Source: Warburgia ugandensis
Lineage: Eukaryota > Streptophyta > Magnoliopsida > Canellales > Canellaceae
Length of the DNA: 64,000 bases
Direction of reading: 5' to 3'
Assembly (NCBI GenBank): GCA_035236585.1
Contig: CP141139.1
Span: 33,241,217 to 33,305,216, forward strand
Part shown: one piece after another, positions 25,010-36,169 of the stretch
How positions within the stretch are numbered: the stretch's first letter is position 1
Layout of the letters: each line of letters opens with the position of its first letter
Position numbers and translations under genes: made by a program
Notes under the pieces: generated by a model
Told to the model about the DNA's origin: nothing
What the model saw: only the letters and a program-made list of their open reading frames with translations
Databases searched by the model: none

Positions 25010-26130
25010 TAGGACTGAGATTAGGTTTAGCCTAAGTTCCTATATGTGTCGCACCTCCTTTAGCATCATTGTGTAGCCAATGTTTGTCTTTATTTGTACA
25101 TTACTGATCCCAATTATTCTTGAGGAACTGTCATTCCCCATCTTTACAGTGCCAAAGTCTCCTTCTTTGTAGGTGGTGAAGAAGTCCTTGTGTGGAGTAG
25201 CGTGGTAGGAAGCTGTCATATCTATCACTCACTCTTCGCCATGCGCAGGGACGATTCTTCCTTAGTAATGAGCACTGCTATATCCTGAGTGATGGTGACT
25301 ATGTTTCACCATTGTTCTCCTTTGGTTTACTTTATCCCATGTCTCTCTTGAGTTTTTGAAAATCCTTTTTCATATGACCTAGAATGCCATAGTGGAAGCA
25401 TTGGAATTGTCCTTTAGGTTGACTCTTTGATCTATAGCAAGCCTGTGACCCCCTCTTGTGTCTGGTCTTACTCCTCTCCCTATGCTTGTCTCTCCACTAT
25501 GCCTATTTTCTATTACCTGGGCATGTGATTGGTCCGTGCTAGCTTCTTTTCTTCTATCCTCCTCGTTAAATAGGGCAGCCTTGACCATAGCCATAGTCAG
25601 TTTTCCTTCTATAGCTGAGTTGCTAAGAGAGATTACTAGTGTCTCCCAACTTTCTAGTAGTGAACTTAGTAGTAATAGCGCTTGTCATTCATCTCCTTGT
25701 TGTAGCACCACTGATCCTAGGTGATTTACTAGATTCTGATATTCATTGGTAAGTTCAGCTACTGTTATTTCGCTCCTTAGTTTGAGGTTTACAAGCCTTT
25801 TCGTTAGCAAGGCCTTGTTTCGAGCAGTCTTAGCCTGATAAATATTCTCTAACTTTTTTTTAAAAAATATAACATTTTCTTCTTGGGCCATTTAGTGAAA
25901 TACACTATGGTTGATCAACTATCTTATCTGACCTATAGTTTTCTTGTTCATTTTAATCCAGTCTTTTTCTGAAACTCCCTGAGGTCTTTTTTCTTAATCA
26001 TTTAATGGGTTATTGAGATCTTTATAGTATAAAAGATCCTTAATCGTAGGTCTCCACATAGTATAATTAGTGGCATTGAGTTTTATTATGGCTCCAGCCA
26101 CAATATTTCCTAAACCAGACTCTTCCATAG
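25010..26130 (-). pseudogene. Gag and protease region of copia element 1
   Basis: Gag starts near 26130 with 'MEESGLGNIV' and continues as 'LNATNYTMWRP', then 'KLENIYQAKTARNKALL' (25685-25891). A zinc-knuckle area with 'CFHYGILGHMKKD' lies near 25370-25410. The protease piece 'MIDMTASYHATPHKDFF' (25040-25228) matches copia 'DSGASYHVTP', with the catalytic D-S-G replaced by D-M-T. Confidence 0.75.
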
Positions 26131-26794
26131 GTTCTTAAACTTTGTTTTTGTCTTTTCTAAGTTAAATTGTGAAAAATGGAGTATACAATTGAGTCCGAAA
26201 CTATAAAAAAAACGTTAGGAAGGTGTTTTTGACAAATTTGAGGGGTGCCCTAAATTTTCTTGTACAGGGAGTGTCTCTATCAAAATTGGGGGGGGGGGGT
26301 GCTAATCAGCCATAAAGGGGTGCCCATGTAATTGTGTAGGGTATTAATTTTAAAAAAAACTGGGTGTCACTATCAACAATTGTCTAATTTGTTTTTGGCC
26401 TTAGGGGGGTGACCTTATCAAACTAAAACTAGCATTTTTGAATATTTAATATAAAAGTATAAGAATGAAACTCTAACCTATTGGTTTATCTTTTTCTTCT
26501 TCATGTAGCAGCCCTTCAAATGACTCTCATGGCTATTGAGAATGTCTATTTCCGATGCCCGATTTGAAAAATAAATAAATAAATAAAAAGTTCTCTGATC
26601 TAGGCATTCTCTGATTTGGAATTTCTCCAATCAAGGCATTCTCCAATCTGAGCTTAACGGCTTAGGCTAGATGTGGACTTGGGCCACACCTAGTCTGGAT
26701 CTAGTCCAAGCTGTTTCCTCGGCTTAGGTCTAGACTGGATCTAAGCCGCACTTCGACCTAGTTCTAAACTAAACTCCGATCTACTCTGGCACTC
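26131..26794 (-). other. Leader between 5' LTR and gag of copia element 1
   Basis: No coding sequence. It includes a run of G on the plus strand (about 26289-26298) and repeats around 'ctctgatctaggcattctc' at 26590-26650. Confidence 0.6.
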
Positions 26795-26823
26795 CTTTGG
26801 TACTCACCAGCTCTGATACTACC
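26795..26823 (-). promoter_or_regulatory. Primer binding site of copia element 1
   Basis: On the minus strand the LTR end ..GCATAACA is followed by GGTAGTATCAGAGCTGG, an altered TGGTATCAGAGC initiator tRNA-Met primer site. Confidence 0.8.
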
Positions 26824-27232
26824 TGTTATGCAAAAACTAAAATTAAAACATCATCATAACACACACACACAACACAATAGATTTACATACTTCATCCAAT
26901 TTGACCTACATCTACAGGAAGAGGGGGAATATGATTTTCACTATAATGAGGCAATTATAGGGATACCTTCAACATTGTCTCTGACTCCTAGTTATAGAAG
27001 TTCAAAGGAAGGCCTAATCTTTTCTACATTAACTCAAACTCTATCTAATAATCTTCATCTGATAATCCTTATCTAACATCCTTATATGATCATCCTTATC
27101 TAACATTCTTATCCTTATTCTGATTGATCTTCATCCTGATTAATCCTTATCCTGATTGAGCTTTATCCTAATTAATCCTTATCCCATTTTAGCAAGTTCA
27201 CCAACTTCTTTATATGGGGATGGACGGTATCA
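26824..27232 (-). repeat. 5' LTR of copia element 1
   Basis: This pairs with 21712-22154: the same TGTTATGCAAAAACTAAAAT start on the plus strand, an end ..GGACGGTATCA, and shared inner repeats. The TATA-like site of the other LTR is altered here (CTATAACTAGG near 26990, minus strand). Confidence 0.88.
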
Positions 27233-27237
27233 GAGAC

Positions 27238-28095
27238 TGGATATAGAAGTCCATTCTGGCATTTTTTCTCCACCACATTCATGTTAAAAAGGTTATCTGG
27301 CCTATAAATACGGAAATGTTTGGTTACATGCAGACTCTGCTCTGTATTCGTCCCATCCCCATGCATTATCGTATCCCTTTCAGGACTGGATGTAGGTAGA
27401 TTACACGAAAACATAGCAAAACCTTCAGAATCAAGAAAAAGGGGAGCTCGCACATGGAAAATCCAAGACAATATCCGGGCAGCTAATGCACATAGAAATG
27501 CCCCACGTCTTGGTGATCAAAACCATTCTCTTGCTGGGCCTTCGTCTTGGGTTATGCTCAAAATCTCATGAATCAAACAGTCCATGCGCTTTGACAGTTA
27601 AGACCTTGTACCATGTTTATGAACTTATCCGAGACGTCATTTTATATATCAGAAATGATACGGTCCGTGCCATCCACAGAAGAATTCCTTCATTTTTTTT
27701 TAATTCCTTCCCCAGAAAATATTCGGGGCAGACGAGAACACGTAGCTCTTTTAGCACATTTTTTGCCAGAACTTTCATATCGCGGATCATCAAACAAAAC
27801 AGAAACTCCTGAAATCTATTAGGAATGGCAAGATGATATAAAGTAGCAAGTTCGAGCAACGTTTGACAGGTTCCTAAGAGGGAGTTTCTTTCCAATGAGA
27901 CTAGGACGTTTTCGTTTCGTTCTTGAATCGATTTGATGCTGACAAAATGAGTAGCCCAACCAACCCGCTCGGGTCCAGGGTCAGCCCTGTCTTACAGTGG
28001 TTCAGATACTAGGACCAAGCGCTGTTGGCATCTCCCTGGTGCTCAGTCGAATCAACATGCCACTCTACATTGTCAGAAAATAGTATAGTCGTATA
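27238..28095 (-). pseudogene. Unrecognised gene debris
   Basis: Minus-strand frames have a protein-like look but I cannot name the family. A 92-residue frame (27617-27895) is leucine-rich and reads like a helical repeat protein ('LLELATLYHLAIPNRF', 'LAKNVLKELRVLV'). A second frame (27236-27471) and a short one near 28020-28095 ('NVEWHVDSTEHQGDAN') follow in other frames. They lie next to the TTI1-like fragments on the same strand and could belong to that gene or another. Frame changes and stops argue for a pseudogene. Confidence 0.35.
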
Positions 28096-28149
28096 GTCTT
28101 TGTAATGTGTTTATCTTAATTTTGAGCGTTGATTCTGCGGCTGTGTCAT

Positions 28150-28560
28150 TTTATCCTTTCTTTAAACTATTGCATGTATATGAAATGGACCTCCAAGGGC
28201 GGTAGATCAGAAGGATTCTGAACAAATCAGAAAATTTATAAACACTCCCTTCAGATTTGCGTCTATTATGCAGACACTTCTGACTGTAGCTTTCCGTAAA
28301 CCGTTTATGCCAAGGGTCAACGGGAAAAATTTTCTTCAAGATACTGAACCCCACAGTCATAGGTGTTACTCTCATCTTTGTTTAAACCATTATTTGTACG
28401 TAAAAGGACTTCCATGACGGAAGAGAAAAGGTGATTACTAAACAAAACACATTTATAAATACCATTTTCAGGTTTATGCCTACTATAAGAATATTTCTAA
28501 CTGTACCTTTCTGAAAACGGTTTCTGCTGAAGAAAGATCAACGTCAAAGCCAAAAGTTTA
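28150..28560 (-). pseudogene. TTI1-like gene remnant, duplicated short segment
   Basis: Two diverged copies of one segment stand in tandem (about 28150-28370 and 28376-28560, period about 215 bp). The right copy still reads 'GFDVDLSSAETVFRK' on the minus strand, continuing the TTI1-like reading from 28590-28784. The left copy keeps the DNA pattern ('gtttacggaaagctacagt') but has lost the frame. A splice-like GGTACAG follows the coding part. Confidence 0.5.
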
Positions 28561-28589
28561 TCCGCCATGCAGCCTTCACCAATAGTCCT

Positions 28590-29480
28590 TGGAAGACCGC
28601 GGAGGCGGCAGATCTTGGGAAAACTCAGGCAAATCTGGGTTGGAGGGTCGAGGTATATATTTCAATAATGAATAATAAACGTCGGCTACAAGAAACCAAA
28701 TAAGGTCAGGATCGATACAGGTGAGGCTCAATAATGCATTACGGAAGCATCAAGCAGGCCAGTGAGACTGCTGCAAGCAATGTCCACGACAAGACCTAAC
28801 CTTCTTGATCACTGCTTCAAATGCCTAAGCACACCTCTTATTCCGAGAGATTTCCGGGATCATGCCAAGCACTGCTGCCTGAACCTTCAGACTGGAAACT
28901 TCAGCTGTCGAGTCTTCTAAAGATGGCGAACTGCCTTGAAAAGGCAGACGTATTGACTTTTCCTCTTTCAATATGGGATTTCTTTGAAATGGTGATGCAG
29001 TTAATAATTCCCAAAAGTGTGATCCATCTGTATGAAACAGGCAAGTAAAGAAATCTTCTCCACTGATCTGGACTACGCTGCTTACAAAACTCGAGCATCT
29101 CGGAACAGATTGTAGAGAAAATAAGTTGCACCCACGACAAGACCTAACCTTCTTGAGCACTGCTTCGACTGCCTAAGCACACCTCTTATTCCGAGAGATT
29201 TCCGGGATCATGCCAAGCACGGCTGCCTGAACCTTCAGACTGGAAACCTCAGCTGTCGAGTCTTCTAGAGATGGCGAACTGCCTTGAAAAGGCAGACGTA
29301 TAGACTTTTCCTCTTTCAATATGGGATTTCTTTGAAATGGTGATGCAGTCAATAATTCCCAAAAGTGTGATCCATCTGTATGAAACAGGCAAGTAAAGAA
29401 ATCCTCTCCACTGATCTGGACTACGCTGCTTACAAAACTCGAGCATCTCGAAACAGCTTGTAGAGAAAATAAGTTGCACC
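28590..29480 (-). pseudogene. TTI1-like (TELO2-interacting, HEAT/ARM repeat) gene remnant with a 348-bp tandem duplication
   Basis: On the minus strand, after an acceptor-like 'ttactgcag' near 29480, one frame reads 'GSHFWELL', 'EVSSLKVQAAVLGMI' and, past a stop, 'AVEAVLKKV'. Further on, other frames give 'LLDASV' and 'CIDPDLIWFLVADVYYSLLK' (28659-28722). This order recalls plant TTI1-like ARM-repeat proteins, which work with TELO2 and TTI2 in stabilising PIKK kinases. The recognition is from memory of the family and is not a search result. The first segment occurs twice (28785-29132 and 29133-29480). Stops and shifts make it a pseudogene. Confidence 0.55.
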
Positions 29481-29489
29481 TGCAGTAAG

Positions 29490-30177
29490 ATACTGATCTT
29501 TCTTTTCCAGGACAACATACAGGGCAAAACATCCTTTAGTATTAGCTACCACTATTATGACTGTAACTGTTTATGATACAAAACAATTAGAGAGAATTAA
29601 ACGCATAACTATAATGAAGTAAGTGCAAAATGCGAGCTGAAATTGGATTCTTTAAATGGAAAGGCTGATGTAATTAAGGATTGGGCTACTTCGCAAAAGC
29701 AGTACCCAATATCACTGGAATTCCTTCTTCAATTTCTAAATACAGACCAACTTTAGTCCATCTTGTGGAACGCACTGTATATGCAGAAGTGTTTGAAGGT
29801 GGGTGGCAACTTTGTAGAGGTGGTTACTTTTAAATTGTGATGAAGATAAAAGTCTTTGACAATATGAACAATGTAAATTGTGAAGAAGAGACAAATATTT
29901 GAGAATATGAATTATGACATTCCGACGCTGTTGGCAAGCTGATGACAAAAAGTGTTAGCAGTCATGTAATGTGTCCTCTTGTTTCATGAAAAAAAATTTA
30001 TTTTTGAATTTGGGACTTATGTAGCCACCCTAACAATCAATCTACAAATATGATGTCAACTACCACAAAACAGAAAAAAGGTACACGTCAATTTGCAACA
30101 CATTCAAGTACCTATAACCTCAGGGTAAGTCCAGATATTCCACAAGATTCATTTCCCTCAAAGATATGGATCCACTA
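29490..30177. other. Unassigned sequence
   Basis: No domain is recognisable. The minus-strand open frame at 29736-29948 has no familiar motif. Confidence 0.5.
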
Positions 30178-30382
30178 TAGGGGAGGCAAAATATGACACG
30201 ACACTGATTTAGTGGGTTAGGGTTGAGTCTTATTGTGTTTGTATTATTTTTGGTTGACTCAAAAATGACACGCTAAAAATTGTATCGTGTTTGAGTCAAT
30301 CAATGTTGACCCATTGTATTAACCTGTTTGACTCGTAACTTATTAATCTGTCGTGTTACCCATTTGACTCGCAACCTATTAA

Positions 30383-30800
30383 CCCATTATATTGAAAATA
30401 TAGGACAGTTTTTTAAAAACAGTCTTATATTCTTATCAGAATGTAGGACAGTTATATTCTTACGATTTTTGAAAAATCATCAAAGGATGGGTTTTCAAAA
30501 CTCATCCTATATTCTTATGATTTTTGAAAAACCATCAATATAAGACAGGTTTTCAAAAACCATCCAATATTCTTACTATTTTTGAAAGATCATTAATATA
30601 GGATGGGTGTTCAATAACCGTCATATATTCTTATGATTTTTGAAAAACCATCAATATAGGATGGGTTTTCAAAAACCATCCTATATTCTTAAATATAGAA
30701 CGGGTTTTCAAATGTTGTCTATATTTTTGTCTAAATATAGGATGGTTTTTGAGAAACCATCCTATATTCTTACAATTTTTGAAAAGCCATCAATATAATA
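30383..30800. repeat. Array of about 58-bp units, each an inverted repeat
   Basis: The unit contains 'tataggatgg', a short A/T spacer and 'ccatcctata', joined by 'ttcttacgatttttgaaaaa'. Around seven degenerate units follow one another. Each can fold into a 10-bp-stem hairpin. Related hairpin arms recur at 59405-59510. Confidence 0.8.
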
Positions 30801-30983
30801 TAATTTTTTTTTAAAAACCACCCTATATTTTTATAGAAAAAATTGTCTTATATTAGTTATTGTACATCCTTCTAATCATGTTACATGAGTTGTGTCGTGT
30901 CAACTCATTTAATAATTGTATCGTATTTGAGTTACAGGTTCTTGACACAATTATTAATCGGATCATGTTCGTGTCGACCCATA

Positions 30984-31551
30984 TGTTGGATGTTGGCTTT
31001 GTTAAGCCTTCGCCCACAATATGATGTGTGAGGGAAATAAAAAGAGAAAGCACTAATGAAAGAAGAAAAATTTCTCTCAAATTCACTCAAGAACAATTGC
31101 AAATACAAGGTTGCTACCTTTACAAGACTCACTCTCTCACACTCTCACTCACTCACTCCTCACTCACCTCTTTCTCTCTTCTTTCTCACTTTCTTACAAA
31201 TGAGGAGGGCACATCTATCTATACTTGTCCTCAACTTACCACCTCCTCAATGTATGGTAGAGATTATTCCAAGTGTTTTTAATCTAATGGTTAACACTTT
31301 TCCAGAAATTACTACTTGAATATACAATACAACTCCATCAATATCTACCTTAGATATTTCTAAATATTAATCTAGATTTGTTGACTTTTATATACTTTCT
31401 AAAACATAGGCCTTCTAGATTATGGGCCTTTTGTGTAAAACTTAGGGTCAAGCCCATAACCGAAAGAAAAAGAGATAAGATGGGCCCACCCATGTCACTG
31501 GGCCCACCTATGTAACTGGGCCACATATATGCTTTTGGTTTACTTCTAACA
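30984..31551 (-). repeat. 3' LTR of copia element 2
   Basis: 568 bp, TG..CA ends. It carries a CT-rich microsatellite-like stretch (31128-31185, 'ctcactcactcactcc') and the shared 'ggccttctagattatgggcc' block. Confidence 0.9.
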
Positions 31552-31568
31552 TATCCCTCCTTAAGCCA
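31552..31568 (-). promoter_or_regulatory. Polypurine tract of copia element 2
   Basis: On the minus strand 'aaggagggata' lies directly before the 3' LTR start TGTTAGAAG. Confidence 0.7.
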
Positions 31569-31803
31569 AAAGCTTCTTTATTCCAAGCACAGTCCTCAAC
31601 CTGATAAATGTGTCGGTGGGCAATGCTTTTGTGAAGATGTCAGCCACTTGCTCTTTAGTATTGCAGTACTCTAGCTTTACTGTTCTTTGCTTCACTTAGT
31701 CTCTTAGGAAGTGATATTTTATATCAATGTGCTTGCTTCTTCCATGTTGTACTAGATTTTTGGAAAGCTCAATGGCAGATTTGTCTTCTTAAGGATGATT
31801 TAA

Positions 31804-32330
31804 CTACTTTAAGAAGTTTGTCAACCAAACTACTTCACAGACAGTAGAGGAGGCAGCCACATATTCAGTTGCGTGTGATGATAATGCTATTACTTCTTGC
31901 TTCTTAGACATCCAAGTAAAGGTAGTTGTCCCAAGGTAAAATACATAGCTTGAAGTACTCTTTCTTTCATCTTGATCTCCAGCCCAATCACTATCTAAAT
32001 AACTAAACAAAGTTGCATCATCCTTGTAAGAGTAAAAGAGGCCAAAGTCCAATGTACCTTTTATGTATCTTAAGATCCTCTTTGCAACCAACCAGTGTGA
32101 CTCTTTTAACATTTCTATGTACCTACTCAAGAGTCCAATACTAAAAACAATATCTAGTCTTGTGATTGTGAGGTACCTTAAGCTTCCAATTAAACTCTTG
32201 AAAAGAGTAGAATCTATGCTCTTCCCTTCTCCTTCTTTTGTTATCTTTAAACCCGATGGAAGAGGTGTATTTACTTCATTGCAATTACTCATTCTAAAAT
32301 TTTCAAGTAAATCTCTAGCATACTTCTTTT
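31804..32330 (-). pseudogene. RNase H region of copia element 2
   Basis: A 162-residue open frame (31804-32292) shows 'SLIGSLRYLTITRLDI', 'AKRILRYIKGTLDFGL', 'SYLDSDWAGDQDERKSTSSY' and 'ATEYVAAS', the standard copia RNase H series. The acidic residues of DSDWAGD and the E of TEYVA are present. The copy reads well but is cut from the RT by frame changes. Confidence 0.9.
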
Positions 32331-32439
32331 GAGATATGAAAATACCATCAAAATTTTAACATACCTCAATTCCAAGGGAAAATGACATAAGACCAGAGTC
32401 TATCATCTCAAACTCCTTGAATATAGCTTGCTTAAACTC

Positions 32440-32935
32440 CTGAATTATCCTTTGGCTATTTCCTGTGAATAATAGATCATCAACATATAGACATATGATA
32501 AGTATCTTACCGTGATCATTCTTCTTGATATAAATGGTATGTTCATACGGGCATTTGGTGAAACCATTGTCTTCAAGGTAGCCATCGGTGCAGGAGTTCC
32601 AAGCTCTTGGGCTTGCTTCAAACCATATAGAGCTTTCTTCAACTGATACACCTTTTTCTCTTGTTTTACAAAACCTTCAGGCTGCTCCACATAAACTTCT
32701 TCTTCTAGCTTGCCATTTAGGAATGCTGACTCTACATCCAATTGGTATATCTTCCAATTGTGATGGGAAGCAAGAGAGATCATCATCCTTACTGTGTCAA
32801 GTCATGCAACTAGTGCAAATACTTCTTCATAGTCGATCCCATATTTTTGCTTTTAGCCTTTTGCTACAAGTCAAGCCTTAAATATTTCAATCCTTTCACT
32901 TAATTTTATATACCTATTTGACACCGATTTTCCTT
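32440..32935 (-). pseudogene. Reverse transcriptase region of copia element 2
   Basis: The frame has 'YQLDVESAFLNGKLEEEVYV' and 'YQLKKALYGLKQA', then shifts. The catalytic box LYVDDLL is readable near 32467-32500. Further upstream, near 32820-32880, the 'YGIDYEEVFALVA' phrase lies in another frame. Confidence 0.85.
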
Positions 32936-34280
32936 TAACCTTTAGGGAGCGTAGTTAACTCCCATGTGTTATTCTTCTCAATAGCATTAATTTCTTCTTG
33001 CATTGCTTTCTTCCAACAATCCTTTTTAATAGCTTCTTGGAATGTTAGAGGCTCAGCATCAACATATAGACAAAATAGATTACAAAATAGATTTATGTCT
33101 TCAATTTGTTCATAAATTTCTATAAAACTTCTCATCTTAATTGGTGTAGAGGATGGAGATACGTCACCTTGACTTTGTGGAGTCATATGATCTATAGGGA
33201 ATGGTGTTGAAACTCCTCTTTCTAGAGCTTCATGGCTTGCTTCTGCTTGTTTCTCCATCTTAAGATGATTTTCCTTATATGTGTTTGCTTCACTCCAATT
33301 CCATGCTTCATCTTCTCTGAAAATTACATCTCTACTTACCACCACTTTCTGTGTAAATGGATTATAGAGTTTGTATGCTTTGGACTCCTCGCTATAGCTA
33401 ATAAAGATGCACTTCTCTCCACGATCATTTAGCTTCTTTCTCTTTACCTCAGGTACTTGAGCATATGCAATGCACCCAAAGACCCTAAGGTGTGTCACAC
33501 TTGCTTGTAGCCACTCCGTGCTTCTTATGGTGTCTTGTTCTTTACATTCTTTATAGGACATTGGTTGAGAAGATAAGCTGTACATGCTACAGCTTCAATC
33601 CAAAAATTCTTCTGCAAGCTTTTCTCCTTGAGCATGGTTTTTGTCATGTCAAGGATGGTTCAATTCTTCCTTTCAGTGATGCCATTTTGTTGTGGCGTAT
33701 ACGCTACTATAAATTGTTGCTTAATGCCATTCTCCTTACAATAACTTTGGAATTCACGATCAGATCTTAATATCTTAAGTGAATGGCCACTTTCAACTTC
33801 AACATGAGCTTTGAAACTTTTAAAAATAATCAAGGCAGCAGATTTTTCTTTCATGAAATAAACTCAAGTTTTCTACTAAAATCATTAATAAAGGTGATGA
33901 AGTATCCGTTACCTCCAAATGAAGTAAGCTCGATGGGTCCGCAAATGTTGGTGTGTACCAAGTGTAGAGGATCTTCTACTCTCTATGATCTTTCACTTTG
34001 AAAAGGGGCTCTTTGCTGCTTGCCAAGAGTGCAAGATTCGCATACGTACTCTGGCTTCTCTATATTTGGCAATTCTCGTACCATGCTCGATGTAGATAAT
34101 AGCGTGAGTTCATTGAAATTGAGATGCCCAAAGCGGAGATGCCACTTCCATGATTCATCCTTAATGCTTCCATAGAAACACTCTTCGAGGCTTGTATTGA
34201 TATGGAGAGGAAACATTCTATTGGGTGTCATCTTAACTTTTGTAATGAGTCTTTCTTGTGTATTCATCAAAGAGAGCAAC
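32935..34280 (-). pseudogene. Integrase region of copia element 2
   Basis: The pre-integrase zinc finger reads 'WHLRFGHLNF' and 'CESCTLGKQQRAPF' (33983-34150). The core includes 'LRSDREFQS' and 'YTPQQNGITERKN' (33660-33770). The C-terminal part (33300-33500) has 'LRVFGCIAYAQVP' and 'GEKCIFISYSEESKAYKLYN'. The region spans three open frames, so at least two frame breaks exist. Confidence 0.88.
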
Positions 34281-34318
34281 CTATCCTCTATGTGTATTTT
34301 GTACCCTTTCTTTAAGAG

Positions 34319-34630
34319 TTACCCAATGCTAAGAATATTGCTTCTCATATTGGGTACAAAATATACATTTGAGATATTTTGGGGAGCACTATTCTTTGGA
34401 TAAATTTTAATTTTGCCCTTACCTTTCACAAGTACTTTGGATGAATCTCCAAGGCTAACATTGTCATGAACATCTTGAACCAAATCTTTAAAGAGCTCCT
34501 TCTTACTGCACATATGATTGCTTACTCCAGAGTCAAAATACCATACATCTTGTTGATTATGTGTCTCCTTTTGTGCAATGAGAAGTGTGACATCTTCTTT
34601 CATGCCTCTAGATGCTTCTGCAAAATTAGA
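34319..34630 (-). pseudogene. Protease region of copia element 2
   Basis: The 94-residue frame has 'WYFDSGVSNHMCSKKELF', with the D-S-G catalytic triplet intact, and 'MRSNILSIG' at the end, both standard for copia protease. Confidence 0.85.
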
Positions 34631-34639
34631 TTGATGATT

Positions 34640-35531
34640 TTAATTTACCTGATTAGTTGCTCCAAGACTCAGATGCATAATGCCCAGTCTTGTTGCAATT
34701 ATAACACTGGACAATTCTTCTATCTCCACATTCATGACCATGATTAGATTTGCCTCTACTTGTTCCTCTTCCAATGTTGGCCAGCTTTCATTGATTTGAC
34801 CCCTGATGTTGATAACCTCCTCTCCCACAGCCTCTTTCACAATTGCCACTAGCGATGCCTCCACGTTGAGAACAACCACCCCTTTGATCATTTAAAGTCA
34901 ATTTTGACTAAGTGCTTGCACCACTATGGTTGGGCTACTACTTTTTATCATGTGCTGCTCATGCACTTAAAGTGATCTCATTAATTCTTCAACTGTGAGA
35001 ATATCCAAATCTTTGAATTCTTCGATGGCCACAACCACATGTTCAAATTTGGTTGTGAGGGATCGTAATATTTTCTCTATTGCATGAACATCTTCAATCT
35101 TTTTCCTATTCCTTTTTAGGTTATTAACAATAACTAATAACCTTGAGAAGTAGTCAGGGATAGACTCACCTTCTTTCATATGAGCAGCTTCAAACTCAGC
35201 CCTTAAAATTTGCAAACGAACCCTTCCTACCCTATCAACACCCTTGAAGTAGGTGCTTAGAATCTCCCATGCGATCTTTTCAAATGTTGATTCATCTACT
35301 CCTTAATAGAGGAAGAACAATGTCTTCTTATCCTTCTTTCTTTGCTCCTTAAGATTCTTCCTTTGATCCCCATTATAAGAATCTTCTTGCTCTGCAATGG
35401 GCTCCTAGTATCCATTGGCAACAATCTCCCATAAATCTTGCAACTTGAGCAACGCCTTCATTTGAATCTGCCATCTTTCATAGTTGTCTTTCAACAACTT
35501 GAGAATTTGAGTTTGCACCAAGTTGGAAGAC
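34640..35531 (-). pseudogene. Gag of copia element 2
   Basis: Gag starts near 35531 with 'MSSNLVQTQILKLLKDNYER'. It has 'WQIQMKALLKLQDLW' and then a stop, 'YFSRLLVIVNNLKRNRKKI' in the frame at 34967-35215, and a zinc-knuckle area near 34690-34720 in the next frame. The in-frame stop and shifts inactivate it. Confidence 0.85.
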
Positions 35532-35579
35532 ATCTTTGATGTGAGACGAGGGACAAAACTTCAGCAGAACTCCTGCGAC

Positions 35580-35604
35580 CCTAAACCTGGTTCTGATACC
35601 ACTA
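35580..35604 (-). promoter_or_regulatory. Primer binding site of copia element 2
   Basis: On the minus strand the LTR end ..CAACA is followed, after a short spacer, by TGGTATCAGAACCAGG, the initiator tRNA-Met type site. Confidence 0.88.
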
Positions 35605-36169
35605 TGTTGAATGTTGGCTTTGCTAAGCCTTCACCCGCAATATGATGTGTGAGGGAAATAAGAAGAGAAAGCACTAATGAAAGAAGAATTTTTTTTCTCA
35701 AATTCACTCAAGAATAATTACAAATGCAAGGTTGCTACCTTTATAAGACTCACTCCCACACACTCTCACTCACTCCTCACTCACCTCTTTCTCTCTTCTT
35801 TCTCATATGCTTATAAATGAGGAGGGCACATCTATTTACACTTGTCCTCCACCTACCACCTCCTCAATGTGTGGTAAAGATTATTTCAAGTGTCTTTAAT
35901 CTAATGGTTAACACTTTTCTAGAAATTACAACTTGAATCTTTCACACAACTTCATAAATATCTACCCTAGATATTTCTAATGATTAATCTAGATTTGTTG
36001 AGTTTTATACACCTTCTAGAACATAGGCCTTCTAGATTATGGGCCTTTTGTGTAAAACTTAGGGCCAAGCCCATAACTAAAAGAAAAAGAGATAAGATGG
36101 GCCTACCCATGTTGATGGGCTGACACATGTAACTGGGCCCATATATATGCTTTTGGTTTACTTCCAACA
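35605..36169 (-). repeat. 5' LTR of copia element 2
   Basis: 565 bp, pairing with 30984-31551. It starts TGTTGAATGTTGGCTTTG on the plus strand and ends ..TTTACTTCCAACA. Confidence 0.9.

Larger units (their letters stand above)
21712..27232 (-). mobile_element. Ty1/copia element 1 (complete structure, dead)
   Basis: Two similar LTRs (21712-22154 and 26824-27232) enclose minus-strand gag, protease, integrase, RT and RNase H remains in copia order. LTR ends are TG/CA. A primer site follows the 5' LTR and a polypurine tract precedes the 3' LTR. Flanking pentamers are GGGAC (21707-21711) and GAGAC (27233-27237), a target duplication with one change. Stops and frameshifts occur in every domain, so it cannot encode its own proteins. 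RNase H and RT wording suggests a Tork-like lineage, which is tentative. Confidence 0.88.
30984..36169 (-). mobile_element. Ty1/copia element 2 (nearly complete)
   Basis: LTRs at 30984-31551 and 35605-36169 agree at about nine bases in ten by eye and start TGTTG..., ending ..CCAACA or ..CTAACA. PBS and PPT are present in the minus orientation. Gag, protease, integrase, RT and RNase H follow in copia order with long open stretches. Flanks are CCATA (30979-30983) and CTATA (36170-36174), a target duplication with one change. Scattered stops and frame changes indicate it is no longer autonomous. Confidence 0.9.

Noticed and set aside
30383-30800. CRISPR-like array
   Set aside because: Units are degenerate, self-complementary and lack unique spacers; the context is a plant transposon.
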